DNA of 64,000 bases from NCBI RefSeq assembly GCF_003574295.1, contig NZ_BHGK01000001.1, forward strand, positions 930,001-994,000, written 5' to 3'. Source of the stretch: Mediterraneibacter butyricigenes (GTDB lineage Bacteria > Bacillota > Clostridia > Lachnospirales > Lachnospiraceae). The notes under the pieces are model-generated. The model had not been told where the DNA came from, did no database searches, and was given only the letters and a program-made list of their open reading frames with translations. Position numbers and translations under genes: made by a program. Positions 8,793-16,816 of this stretch are shown here, piece after piece. Positions within the stretch are counted from its first letter, which is position 1; every line of letters starts with the position of its first letter.

Positions 8793-9941
8793 TCATATCA
8801 CAGCATGAAATCTGTCATATCTGAATTCTGAAAGATCCAGTGTCGTTTTTTCTTCCCGTGCCAGCTCACTGAGCAGTGTTCCTACGATTGGTGAAATTCC
8901 GAATCCGTGTCCTGTAAATGCACAGGCCGCGATCAGCCCCGGAACTTCTTCAATTTCTCCGATCACCGGAATTCCATCAATACACACATCTTCGTAGCCT
9001 GCCCAGGTTCTGACGATCTTCGCATCTGCAAGTTTCGGAATATATTTCATGATTCCACGACAGATACATGGAGCCGTCATTCCCGATGTCATGTTATGTC
9101 CGTTATCCTTATTGACTGTTTCCAGTCCGGAAGCTCCTCCAAATACAAAAGAACCGTGATCGGTCTGGTGTCCGTAAAAATCAGCATCTGCTGTTCCCAG
9201 CATCTGCGCAAACATCTTTGGCTCAGCCTCTGTTACCAGTGCTTCGATCAGATCATTGGACATCGGTATATCTATCCCTACTGTTCCCAGAATCTTTCGG
9301 CTGGCATATCCGGCTGCCACAATCACCTTTTCTCCTTCGTACACATTCTTTCTTGTCACAACCTGACGGATCTTTCCTCTGATTTTCCTTAATTCTACGA
9401 CCTCTTCTCCTGTATAAAATGCCACCCCAAGTCTTCTGGCTTCTCTGTAATATCCCAGAGTTGTCAGTAACGGGTTCGCATGACCATCTGTCGGACACCA
9501 GCTTGCGCCCGTTACTTCTTCGCTCAGGTATGGATTGATCGAACGCACTTCTTTTCCGTCAATCATTCTCACATCCAGACCACAGGCCACTGCCTTATCC
9601 GTCAATCCCTGGAGAATCTCCATATGATGTTTGGTCTTTCCAAGCCTTAAGTTCCCTTCTTTATGATATTCTACATTGATTCCGAGTTCCTCGGACAGGT
9701 TGGGCCATAAACGTTCCACTGCATACATGGCAAGCGGCAGTTCTCTCGGATCTCTTCCTGACTGTCTGACTCCCCCTCCATTTCGTGCGGAACCTCCGTT
9801 TCCGATGCTTTCATCTTTGTCAAGGACAATGACAGAAGTTCCTTTTTTTGCCAGATAATAGGCCGCCGCACATCCGATCACACCACTGCCTACGATAATG
9901 ACCTCTGCATTCTTACTCATTGTCCTCACCTTCTTTCGCAT
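8793..9941 (-). CDS. FAD-dependent amino acid/amine oxidoreductase, HcnC-like
   Basis: This 382-residue DAO-family flavoprotein has a dinucleotide-binding motif near the N-terminus (IIVGSGVIGCAAAYYLA), the SARNGGGVRQSGRD segment near residue 52, and a C-terminal FAD signature (VCIDGIPVIGEI, TGHGFGISPIVG). It resembles the small flavin subunit of HcnABC-type, octopine and D-hydroxyproline dehydrogenases. A start at the second ATG (MSKNAEV) is also possible. It overlaps the BFD gene by 29 nt, which supports a complex of the four neighbouring products. The substrate is likely a D- or secondary amino acid or amine. Electrons pass to the partner Fe-S subunits. Confidence 0.88.
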   Translation of the reverse strand: MRKKVRTMSKNAEVIIVGSGVIGCAAAYYLAKKGTSVIVLDKDESIGNGGSARNGGGVRQSGRDPRELPLAMYAVERLWPNLSEELGINVEYHKEGNLRLGKTKHHMEILQGLTDKAVACGLDVRMIDGKEVRSINPYLSEEVTGASWCPTDGHANPLLTTLGYYREARRLGVAFYTGEEVVELRKIRGKIRQVVTRKNVYEGEKVIVAAGYASRKILGTVGIDIPMSNDLIEALVTEAEPKMFAQMLGTADADFYGHQTDHGSFVFGGASGLETVNKDNGHNMTSGMTAPCICRGIMKYIPKLADAKIVRTWAGYEDVCIDGIPVIGEIEEVPGLIAACAFTGHGFGISPIVGTLLSELAREEKTTLDLSEFRYDRFHAVI

Positions 9942-10242
9942 AAATTTTCATTTCCAAAGGTCTCATCGGTGCTCTGGATGTAGCCGGTTCCAACAACGCC
10001 GGTGAAATTTTTAATTCCCTTGCAACGATTCCTTTTACCAGTTTCGCACAAGTCTGTCCCTGACACAGACCCATTCCGCAACGGAGGTATCTTCGGATCT
10101 CGGTAATGGTGAACATTCCGTCATAAACCGCTCTTCTGATCTCTCCTTTTGTCACCTCTTCACATCTGCATATAATTCTGTCGTCATCCGGTTCCGGAAT
10201 GTACTCCCCCAGATCTTCCGTTCTGTCATATATAGTTTCCAT
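9913..10242 (-). CDS. BFD-like [2Fe-2S] protein subunit
   Basis: This is a 109-residue soluble protein with the bacterioferritin-associated-ferredoxin-like [2Fe-2S] pattern: CRC at about residue 25 and CGMGLCQGQTC at 54-64. In HcnB-type proteins this module is often fused to the large flavin subunit; here it is a separate gene. It sits between the two flavoprotein genes, overlapping one by 29 nt and lying 15 bp from the other. It should relay electrons between FAD centres. Confidence 0.87.
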   Translation of the reverse strand: METIYDRTEDLGEYIPEPDDDRIICRCEEVTKGEIRRAVYDGMFTITEIRRYLRCGMGLCQGQTCAKLVKGIVARELKISPALLEPATSRAPMRPLEMKIYAKEGEDNE

Positions 10243-10257
10243 GTTATCCCCTCCGTC

Positions 10258-11844
10258 CTATTTTGCCTTATAAAATCTTGCTTTCATCGCCATGTCTGCC
10301 GGTACTTTGATAGTCAGCAGATTGGTATGGTCAAAGGCTTTCGCACTTTTCACCGAAACTACTTCTGCCTCACAGACTTTCTGTCCATCTCTTCCAAGAC
10401 CATATCCTTTTTCTCCCACTTCCGGAAGTGGAAGAAATTCATAAGGAATCGTTACCGTCGCATATCCTGGTTCATAAGTCTCGTCTACCAGGAAAATAGC
10501 CTGTCCGGAGCAGGATGCCACGCACATTCCACATCCTACGCAAACTGCCTGATCATCCACTGCCGGAAGAGATGTAATATGTTCTCCGATCTTAATGCAA
10601 TGCTTCGGACATGCATCCTGACAGGGGTTACAGGGAATATTCTGGGTACATTCCATCACCGGATGGATTCCGACTTTGTGAGTCACGCCCGGAAACCGTT
10701 CGATCTCTTCATCGGTTACAAATCCTTTTTTCAAAAGATTCATGGATACATCGATTCCCTCTTCCGTCTTTTCGATCAGTTTGCCCCGGTTCTTCGGTGC
10801 AAACATTCCCTGTCTCAACCCTTCCAACGCTGCTTCATTTTTTCTGGCTCCTTCTTCCAATTCTGCATCTTCAATGTAACCCAGATAGTTTGCTGCAGCG
10901 ATTCCGGCAATTCTTCCTTCGATCATAGCGGAACTTGCTTCCTCGATTCCGGATACATCACCCGCTACAAAGATTCCTTTGATCGATGTCTCTCCGTATT
11001 CATCCACGATCGGAACCTGGCCGCCCCGTTTCGGATTATCTTCCATCTCACATCCTGCCATCTTCAGTAGCTGAGACATTGGAGAAAGTCCCACTGCCAG
11101 ACAAATGGTATCCACATCAAAATGTTTCTCTGTTCCCGGAATGAACTGAAAATGATTGTCCACTTCCGCAATCGTCACACCAGTTACATGGTCGCTTCCT
11201 TCTGCTTTAACGATCGTATGGGACAGATAGAACGGAACGCCTGTCCGTGCCACCTTTGCCGCATGAACACCATATCCGCCGATTCTCGGTGCTGCATCTA
11301 CCAGTGCAACCACATCGCATCCACACTGCTTTAGCTGAAAACTGACTACCAGTCCTACATTTCCGCTTCCCAGCATCAGAATTTTGTTGCCCGGTTTCAC
11401 TCCGTGAAGATTCATCATGGTCTGAGCTGCTCCCGCTCCGATGACACCCGGAAGTGTCCATCCTTCAAATGTCACCATATTTTCAGCAGCTCCTGTTGCA
11501 ATCACAATCACATCGCCTTTATAATGAAAGATTTCTTCTCCTCGTTTTACCGTGATTTCTTTTTCCTGATACATTCCGATCACAGTCGCATTCAATTCCA
11601 CCTCTACGCCCGCATCGTCTGCTTCTTTCAGTAACTCTTCTCCGATTACAAATCCACGGATCTTTGCTTTGTGTTCTTTGGATCCGAAAAATTTATGAAT
11701 CTGCTTGAACAACTGGCCGCCCGGCTTTTCATTTTCATCAAATACAACGACCTTCAATCCTCTTTTCGCTGCCTCAATGGCTGCGGACAATCCGGACGGT
11801 CCTGCCCCCACAACGATCAAATCATATCTTTTCATTTTTCTCAT
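10258..11844 (-). CDS. NAD/FAD oxidoreductase with ferredoxin domain, HcnB-like
   Basis: This 528-residue protein has an N-terminal FAD motif (VVGAGPSGLSAAIEAAKRG), a second Rossmann motif near residue 155 (ILMLGSGNVGL), and an FVAGDVSG segment near 295. A C-terminal two-cluster ferredoxin-like region follows (CNPCQDACPKHC at about 400-412 and CVGCGMCVASC at about 433-443). It matches the large subunit of HcnABC/octopine-type dehydrogenases, with the BFD module replaced by this 4Fe-4S part. It lies 3 bp after the [2Fe-2S] subunit gene. It probably accepts electrons from the small flavin subunit and passes them to NAD, ferredoxin or a quinone. Confidence 0.88.
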   Translation of the reverse strand: MRKMKRYDLIVVGAGPSGLSAAIEAAKRGLKVVVFDENEKPGGQLFKQIHKFFGSKEHKAKIRGFVIGEELLKEADDAGVEVELNATVIGMYQEKEITVKRGEEIFHYKGDVIVIATGAAENMVTFEGWTLPGVIGAGAAQTMMNLHGVKPGNKILMLGSGNVGLVVSFQLKQCGCDVVALVDAAPRIGGYGVHAAKVARTGVPFYLSHTIVKAEGSDHVTGVTIAEVDNHFQFIPGTEKHFDVDTICLAVGLSPMSQLLKMAGCEMEDNPKRGGQVPIVDEYGETSIKGIFVAGDVSGIEEASSAMIEGRIAGIAAANYLGYIEDAELEEGARKNEAALEGLRQGMFAPKNRGKLIEKTEEGIDVSMNLLKKGFVTDEEIERFPGVTHKVGIHPVMECTQNIPCNPCQDACPKHCIKIGEHITSLPAVDDQAVCVGCGMCVASCSGQAIFLVDETYEPGYATVTIPYEFLPLPEVGEKGYGLGRDGQKVCEAEVVSVKSAKAFDHTNLLTIKVPADMAMKARFYKAK

Positions 11845-11847
11845 CTC

Positions 11848-12180
11848 CTACTTCTGATTTTCAAATGGTTCTGCCGATACTCCATACTGTGTCTGAATCT
11901 TCATTCCCTCTTTTAAAGGAGTCACACAGGTTCTCACATTCGGAACTCCATCCACCACCATGACACAATCTGTACATCTTCCGATGGCACAAAAGATTCC
12001 TCTTGGTGTGTGCTCCTTCTTGGTGTATCTGTGGATCATGATTCCCGCTGCTTTCAGTGCCACTGCGATCGGTTCTCCCTCATATCCCTGGAGCTTCTGA
12101 CCGTCATATGTAAAATGAACTAATTTTCCCTTTTTAGGTTCTCCCAAAATCGGATGTTCCGTAATTCGTGTTCCCATCAT
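11848..12180 (-). CDS. [2Fe-2S] ferredoxin-like subunit, HcnA-like
   Basis: The product is 110 residues from the ATG at 12180 (or 12177), with a GAGGG site 5-8 nt upstream. The open frame continues to 12306 but that part has no ribosome site. A plant-type [2Fe-2S] pattern is visible (FCAIGRCTDC, later CVTPL). The sequence resembles the small HcnA/SoxA-like subunit. It is the first gene of the leftward operon, and the product likely forms the electron-transfer arm of the dehydrogenase. Confidence 0.87.
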   Translation of the reverse strand: MMGTRITEHPILGEPKKGKLVHFTYDGQKLQGYEGEPIAVALKAAGIMIHRYTKKEHTPRGIFCAIGRCTDCVMVVDGVPNVRTCVTPLKEGMKIQTQYGVSAEPFENQK

Positions 12181-12302
12181 CCATGCCCTCTTTCTTTTTC
12201 TTATTACCAGATAATAATCGCCGGAAGAACTCTCATTCACATTCCGGGATCGTATGCAATTACCAAAGACTTCTGCAAACTCATCCTCCGGTTCCTCATC
12301 TG

Positions 12303-12342
12303 ACAAGAAAAGGGTGCCTGCATACCATCTGCAGACGCCCTT
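12303..12342 (-). terminator. terminator after the DMT exporter gene
   Basis: On the minus strand AAGGGCGTCTGC (12342-12331) pairs with GCAGGCACCCTT (12320-12309), followed by TTTTCTTGT. It separates the EamA gene from the amine-oxidation operon downstream. Confidence 0.75.
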
Positions 12343-12433
12343 GACTGACTATAAAGATTTCTTTTTTGAAGTTATTTGCATGATACTCCACTTTGCGAAA
12401 AATGTATTGTAAAAAACGATACTACTTTATTCT

Positions 12434-13315
12434 CTACTTTTTCTGGGAAAGAATCAGCCCCACAAAGATCAGTCCTGATCCAAGAAGGGACACCACGGTC
12501 ATCTTCTCATGAAGCACCAGAACCGACAATACCACCGTCACCACCGGCGATACATAAATATAGACACTGGTTTTGATGGCTCCGATCCATTTGGTTGACA
12601 GATTCCAGAGCAGGAATCCCAGTGCGCTGGCACAGATCCCGAGAAACAGGAAATTCAGAAAAATCTTCGGTTCTCTCATCACCTGCAAAGCCCAGGATGC
12701 ATGCTGTGCGATCAGAACCGGAATCAGGAAAATTATTCCATAAAAATAGACTCTCCTGGTCGTTGCAATGATCGGGTAATCCCACTCTCCGATCTTTTTA
12801 ATCAATGCAGAATAGGCACCCCAGGAAATCATCGCCAGAAAAGCCAGTCCATCTCCCAACGGGTTTAAGTTCAGACTCTTCTGTCCGTTTAAACTGATCA
12901 GGATCACTCCCGCGATTGCGATCACAAACCCCAGATAGAATGTAAGACCTGTTTTTTCACTTTTAAAGAAGATGCTCACCATAACTGCCACGAAAAACGG
13001 CGCACAGGCTACGATAATCCCGACATTTGAGGCATACGTAATGGAAAGTGCCGTATTTTCCAGCATAAAATACAAGACAATTCCAAACAGTCCTGCGCCC
13101 ATAAATGCTACTTCCTGCTTTGGATTCTTTAGTTTTAACGGATGCGGCGAAACAAGGAACAGCATCAGAAAAGCCAGCACCGCCCGGGTAAACAACACTT
13201 CCGAAGGCATAAACTGCTCCAACAATACCTTCGTTGACACAAAAGTTGCACCCCACATGATCTGTGTTCCGCATGCCATCACATGCCCTAAAATCCTTTG
13301 TTTCTCCCTTGTCAT
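12434..13315 (-). CDS. DMT superfamily (EamA) transporter
   Basis: The product is 293 residues with ten hydrophobic helices arranged as two EamA repeats. The first begins near ACGTQIMWGATFVSTK and the second near LAFLAMISWGAYSALIKK. It is probably an exporter of a metabolite or amino acid. The ATG at 13315 has an AGGAG site at 9 nt; the ATG at 13321 is only 3 nt from it. It lies 30 bp after the MYG1-family gene and may be co-transcribed. The substrate is unknown. Confidence 0.88.
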   Translation of the reverse strand: MTREKQRILGHVMACGTQIMWGATFVSTKVLLEQFMPSEVLFTRAVLAFLMLFLVSPHPLKLKNPKQEVAFMGAGLFGIVLYFMLENTALSITYASNVGIIVACAPFFVAVMVSIFFKSEKTGLTFYLGFVIAIAGVILISLNGQKSLNLNPLGDGLAFLAMISWGAYSALIKKIGEWDYPIIATTRRVYFYGIIFLIPVLIAQHASWALQVMREPKIFLNFLFLGICASALGFLLWNLSTKWIGAIKTSVYIYVSPVVTVVLSVLVLHEKMTVVSLLGSGLIFVGLILSQKK

Positions 13316-13344
13316 TCCCATTTTCTCCTACTGTTCAGCTTTGT

Positions 13345-14610
13345 TTACGATCCGGATGGAATCCGAACCAGTCGTTTCTCCCCATTTGTTTCCACCAGCG
13401 TAAGCACCGGAACATGTTTTTTCCGCAGGCTGTGTACAATCGGATATGCAAAAAACAGGCAATCTGCCACGTAAACCGCTTCCGGCTTGTATTTCAGAAT
13501 CCGTTTCACTTCCTGTTTAATTCTTGCTTTCCACTCCGGTTTTTCCATGGCAACTTCTCCGTAAATCCCCCGTACTTCCAGTTCCGGCAACTCCGGGAAG
13601 TCCAGAAAGACAATCTTCGCTGCCTGAAGTTTCGGAAGCTGATGCAGCAATTGTTCAATCTCGCTGTCTTTCCGGTTCACATACACACCATTTTCCTCCG
13701 ACTTCCTGCTTTCCGCCTCGTCCTCACGCGTCGCTCCATAACAGACGATCACCGGTGTTTCCTGAAATTCTGCCAGACTGATCTCACAGGCTTTTACCGC
13801 ATCCTCCAGTGTATCCGTTGTCATCAGGAATCCGCCTTTATGGCAGAACCCGGCTCTTTGAAGTCCGGTTGCTTTTACCAGTTCTTCTCCTTCCAGTCCC
13901 AGCCATTCCACCGGAAAGCTGCATTTATAATTCAAAGAATACTCTTTTTTCTGAGGCTGAATACAGTAGCCTCCGCGATTGGACGGAAAGATCACAAATG
14001 CAATCTCCGTCTCCGACAGGCGTTTCTGACAGGGAACAAATTCCGGAAGTACCAGGATTTTTGTTCCTTCCTTGCAATCCGCCAACAGTTCTTCCACTCT
14101 CTGATCTGCGCGTTCATTTCCCTGAAACCGTTCAAATTTATGTTCCAGAATCATTCCCGCCACACTGACCGCCTGGAAAAAAGCTTCATCACTGCCGCCT
14201 TTCGCATCCCACGTCGGATTAAAGTTTCCGATCAGAGTGGCCAGTTCATTCTTTTCTCCCGTATTGTCATTCAGATCCAGCGGCTGCACAAAAGACTCAT
14301 CAAATTTCTCCGCCAGCTCTTTCCCCAGGATTTCTTCTCCCAGTTCTTCCCAGAGCAGACCAAAGGCCGCATAGGGAGTTCCGTTTTTCCTTACACGGCT
14401 GTCCTTCTGATGATGATCGTACTCTCCTCTTCCGATATCAAATACGATTCCATCATAATCCTCCGGCACCTTCGTTCCTCTGATAATTTGAATCTCCGGA
14501 TTCAGATATAATAGCAATGCAGCCGAAAACACATCGTCTGCATGGAATTTCCCACTGTGCGTAAAAGCAGAAGCCCCCTGTTTTCTGATTCTTTCTATTA
14601 ATTTACTCAT
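13345..14610 (-). CDS. MYG1 family (UPF0160) putative metal-dependent hydrolase with extra C-terminal domain
   Basis: The product is 421 residues from the ATG at 14610, which has a GGAGG site 6 nt upstream. The first ~290 residues are a MYG1-type domain with likely metal ligands in THSGKFHADDVFSA and DIGRGEYDHHQ, and a conserved end (GFCHKGGFLMTT). Relatives are exonuclease-like proteins of the DHH fold. The last ~125 residues (from about PVIVCYGAT to the end) form a separate alpha/beta part that I do not recognise. Its stretch LDFPELPELEVRGIYGE may bind a ligand. The role is unknown. Confidence 0.82.
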   Translation of the reverse strand: MSKLIERIRKQGASAFTHSGKFHADDVFSAALLLYLNPEIQIIRGTKVPEDYDGIVFDIGRGEYDHHQKDSRVRKNGTPYAAFGLLWEELGEEILGKELAEKFDESFVQPLDLNDNTGEKNELATLIGNFNPTWDAKGGSDEAFFQAVSVAGMILEHKFERFQGNERADQRVEELLADCKEGTKILVLPEFVPCQKRLSETEIAFVIFPSNRGGYCIQPQKKEYSLNYKCSFPVEWLGLEGEELVKATGLQRAGFCHKGGFLMTTDTLEDAVKACEISLAEFQETPVIVCYGATREDEAESRKSEENGVYVNRKDSEIEQLLHQLPKLQAAKIVFLDFPELPELEVRGIYGEVAMEKPEWKARIKQEVKRILKYKPEAVYVADCLFFAYPIVHSLRKKHVPVLTLVETNGEKRLVRIPSGS

Positions 14611-14790
14611 TGATTCCTCCATTCTCCCATCCAGCCAATCACTTTTCCCATCGTAAATGCATATGGTACACTGGAAATCGCTGAGATTCCGGAACCGGAA
14701 TGTAGCATCAGTACTACACCCAGGCTGTTGATCAAAATCACCACCAATAATGCCAGTTCTCCACGGATAACCGAAAGGCTCTCTGCTGTT
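14607..14790 (-). pseudogene. fragment of a multi-pass membrane protein (YczE/YitT-like)
   Basis: On the minus strand an open stretch of about 60 codons reads LALLVVILINSLGVVLMLHSG and then SGISAISSVPYAFTMGKV. This is the N-terminal region of YczE/DUF6198-like membrane proteins, normally ~200 residues. No start codon with a ribosome site was found, and a TAG lies in frame upstream. It stops early at a TGA that overlaps the ATG of the MYG1-family gene. The next ~215 bases up to the transposase gene are pyrimidine-rich on the plus strand and hold no gene I can support. It is a broken leftover beside an insertion sequence. Confidence 0.6.
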
Positions 14791-15009
14791 TTCTTTTTTG
14801 TTGTTTCAATTGTCTCATGTCTTCTCTCATCTGTTTTTTCTGTATTCCTTTCTTGTTTCTCTTTCTACTTCCATATTTCTTCTATTTTTCTCTATTTTTC
14901 TTTTTATTTCGTTCATGTCAGCTCTTTTTGTTTCGGCTCATTTCTTTTTCACAACTTCTTTCACCGGTTTCCTCACTCAACCCAGTTCCGCTCAGTCTAG
15001 TTTCTAAGT

Positions 15010-16476
15010 TTATCCCTCTCGTCCAAAATTTGCAAGAAAAAAAGGTCTTTTCAGACCTTTCAGACTGTAGACAAAACACTTTTGGGCTCCCCTTTTTCCC
15101 TTCCTGGCTATCATCTTTGCCAGTTTTTTCAGATTCATGCAGGCAAACGTAAGCCCGACTTTCATTTCCATCCGGGCTTTTCCTATCATCTGTGTATAGC
15201 GGAATCCGTGGTTTTCTTTTGCTGTTCCGAAGAGGCGCTCTACGGTCTCTTTCCGTTGCGCATACACTTCCTTCATCCCAATCGTATGCCGGATATCCTC
15301 ACACTTTTCCATGTACGGCTCCCAGATATGCCGGGTCACTACCTTCACATGATCCCTGCTTTCTGTGCACTGCTTCAGGTATTGACATCCTTCACAGACG
15401 ATTCCGCAGCTCTTGTATTCCCGGTATCCGGAACGGTTCGTCGTATGATAAGCCAGCACCTGATCATTCGGGCATACATAGCAGTCAAAATATTCATCAT
15501 ACACATACTCGGCTTTTTTGAAAAAACCATCTTTGGTCATGGGGCGTTTATACGGTAGAAGCGGTATGATACCATCATCCAGAAGTAACTTTGCTATCGC
15601 TGGTGTTTTGTATCCTGCATCAGCTACCAGTGTCTGAATGCCAATGTCTTTTATCTTATCATACAGGGATTTAAATGTCCGGCTGTCATGCTGATTGCCG
15701 GGATTTACACTATAACCCAGAATCCATCCGTTTTTGTCACAGGCTGTCTGCACGAAATACGCAAAAACATTTTTATGCTCACCCTTTCGGAACCATCCGC
15801 TTTCCGGATCCGTTGTACTTTCCTTGACCGTTTTTTCTTCTTTTCCATCAGAGCTGCCACCACAGGAGGGGGGATCTTTGGGATCTTCCTTCTTTTCTTT
15901 CAGAGGCTTTTTCCCATGCGCTTCCCGGTCTTCGTTGATTTCCTTCTTTAACTGCTCTTCGAAGAACAGTGCTTCCTCATCTGCAATCCGTTTCCGCATC
16001 TTTTTGCTGTTTGCCCGTGCTTTTACATGGGTGGCATCCACGAAGACCTCGGAAGGATCGATCAGTCTGTATTTATAGCATTCCTGCAGGATACGGGAAA
16101 AGATCTGTTCAAAAAGATCAGTATCCTTAAAGCGTCTGGTATAATTCTTTCCAAACGTAGAGAAATGGGGAACCTTGTCCATCATTTCCAGACCGAGGAA
16201 CCATCGGTATGCGACATTGACTTCGATTTCTTTTACTGTCTTGCGCATGCTTCGGATGCCGTACAGATACTGGATGAATGGAATTTTAATGAGCATGACC
16301 GGATCCATACTGGGGCAACCATTGTCTGCACTGTATTTATCGATCACAAGTTCATAGATAAAACTCCAGTCGATTGCCTGGTCAATCAGGCGCAGCAGAT
16401 GATCCTGCGGAACAAGGTCATCCATGCAGAACATCTGAATCTGTTCTCTTTTCTTATCTGCATTCTGTGTCATCAT
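15010..16476 (-). CDS. IS1182 family transposase
   Basis: The product is 488 residues from the ATG at 16476, with a GGCGG-type site 8 nt away. It is a DDE transposase: D in VFVDATHVKARANSKK (about residue 150), D in LVADAGYKTPAIA (about 285), and E in ETVERLFGTAKENHG (near 430). The N-terminal IS1182 domain (DDLVPQDHLLRLID) and the C-terminal DDE_Tnp_1_6-like region (CNPND-type cysteines, MEMKVGLTFACMNLKKL) are full length, so the gene looks intact. I could not find matching terminal inverted repeats or a target duplication by eye, so the ends of the IS are undefined. Confidence 0.92.
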   Translation of the reverse strand: MMTQNADKKREQIQMFCMDDLVPQDHLLRLIDQAIDWSFIYELVIDKYSADNGCPSMDPVMLIKIPFIQYLYGIRSMRKTVKEIEVNVAYRWFLGLEMMDKVPHFSTFGKNYTRRFKDTDLFEQIFSRILQECYKYRLIDPSEVFVDATHVKARANSKKMRKRIADEEALFFEEQLKKEINEDREAHGKKPLKEKKEDPKDPPSCGGSSDGKEEKTVKESTTDPESGWFRKGEHKNVFAYFVQTACDKNGWILGYSVNPGNQHDSRTFKSLYDKIKDIGIQTLVADAGYKTPAIAKLLLDDGIIPLLPYKRPMTKDGFFKKAEYVYDEYFDCYVCPNDQVLAYHTTNRSGYREYKSCGIVCEGCQYLKQCTESRDHVKVVTRHIWEPYMEKCEDIRHTIGMKEVYAQRKETVERLFGTAKENHGFRYTQMIGKARMEMKVGLTFACMNLKKLAKMIARKGKRGAQKCFVYSLKGLKRPFFLANFGREG

Positions 16477-16626
16477 AGGAAACACCGCCTTTATTTTGAT
16501 ACTTTCATTTTGTGAGATTTATCGCAGTTCAAAACACCGTCGTAGCGCAATTCCTCACAAATTGACGTGAAAAATCCGAGGTAATGTGACAGGTTATAGA
16601 TTCTCGTCGATTTTGTGAAATAGCTG

Positions 16627-16655
16627 TTGCAAGCGGTATACTGCAATGTTATAAT
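16627..16655 (+). promoter_or_regulatory. promoter of the surface protein gene
   Basis: TTGCAA (16627-16632) and TATAAT (16650-16655) are spaced by 17 bp. They lie in the 330-base gap between the transposase gene and the surface protein gene, which has an AGGAGG site just before the ATG at 16817. The rest of the gap shows nothing else I can support. Confidence 0.6.
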
Positions 16656-16816
16656 TTCAACGTAAAAATAGTGGATATTCAGACGTTATGCAATAAAGTA
16701 CCACAGAACGCAAATTATGAGGTGTTCTCTGCATTTTACGTCTTGTTTTTTGTTAATATGCGCTGTTCATCAGTGCTTTGACTGGTTGATATCGTTAAAT
16801 AGGAGGAAAAATCAAT

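Noticed and set aside
14990-16620. Terminal inverted repeats of the IS1182-type element
   Set aside because: I compared sequence on both sides of the transposase gene and found no convincing matching ends, so no IS boundaries are given.
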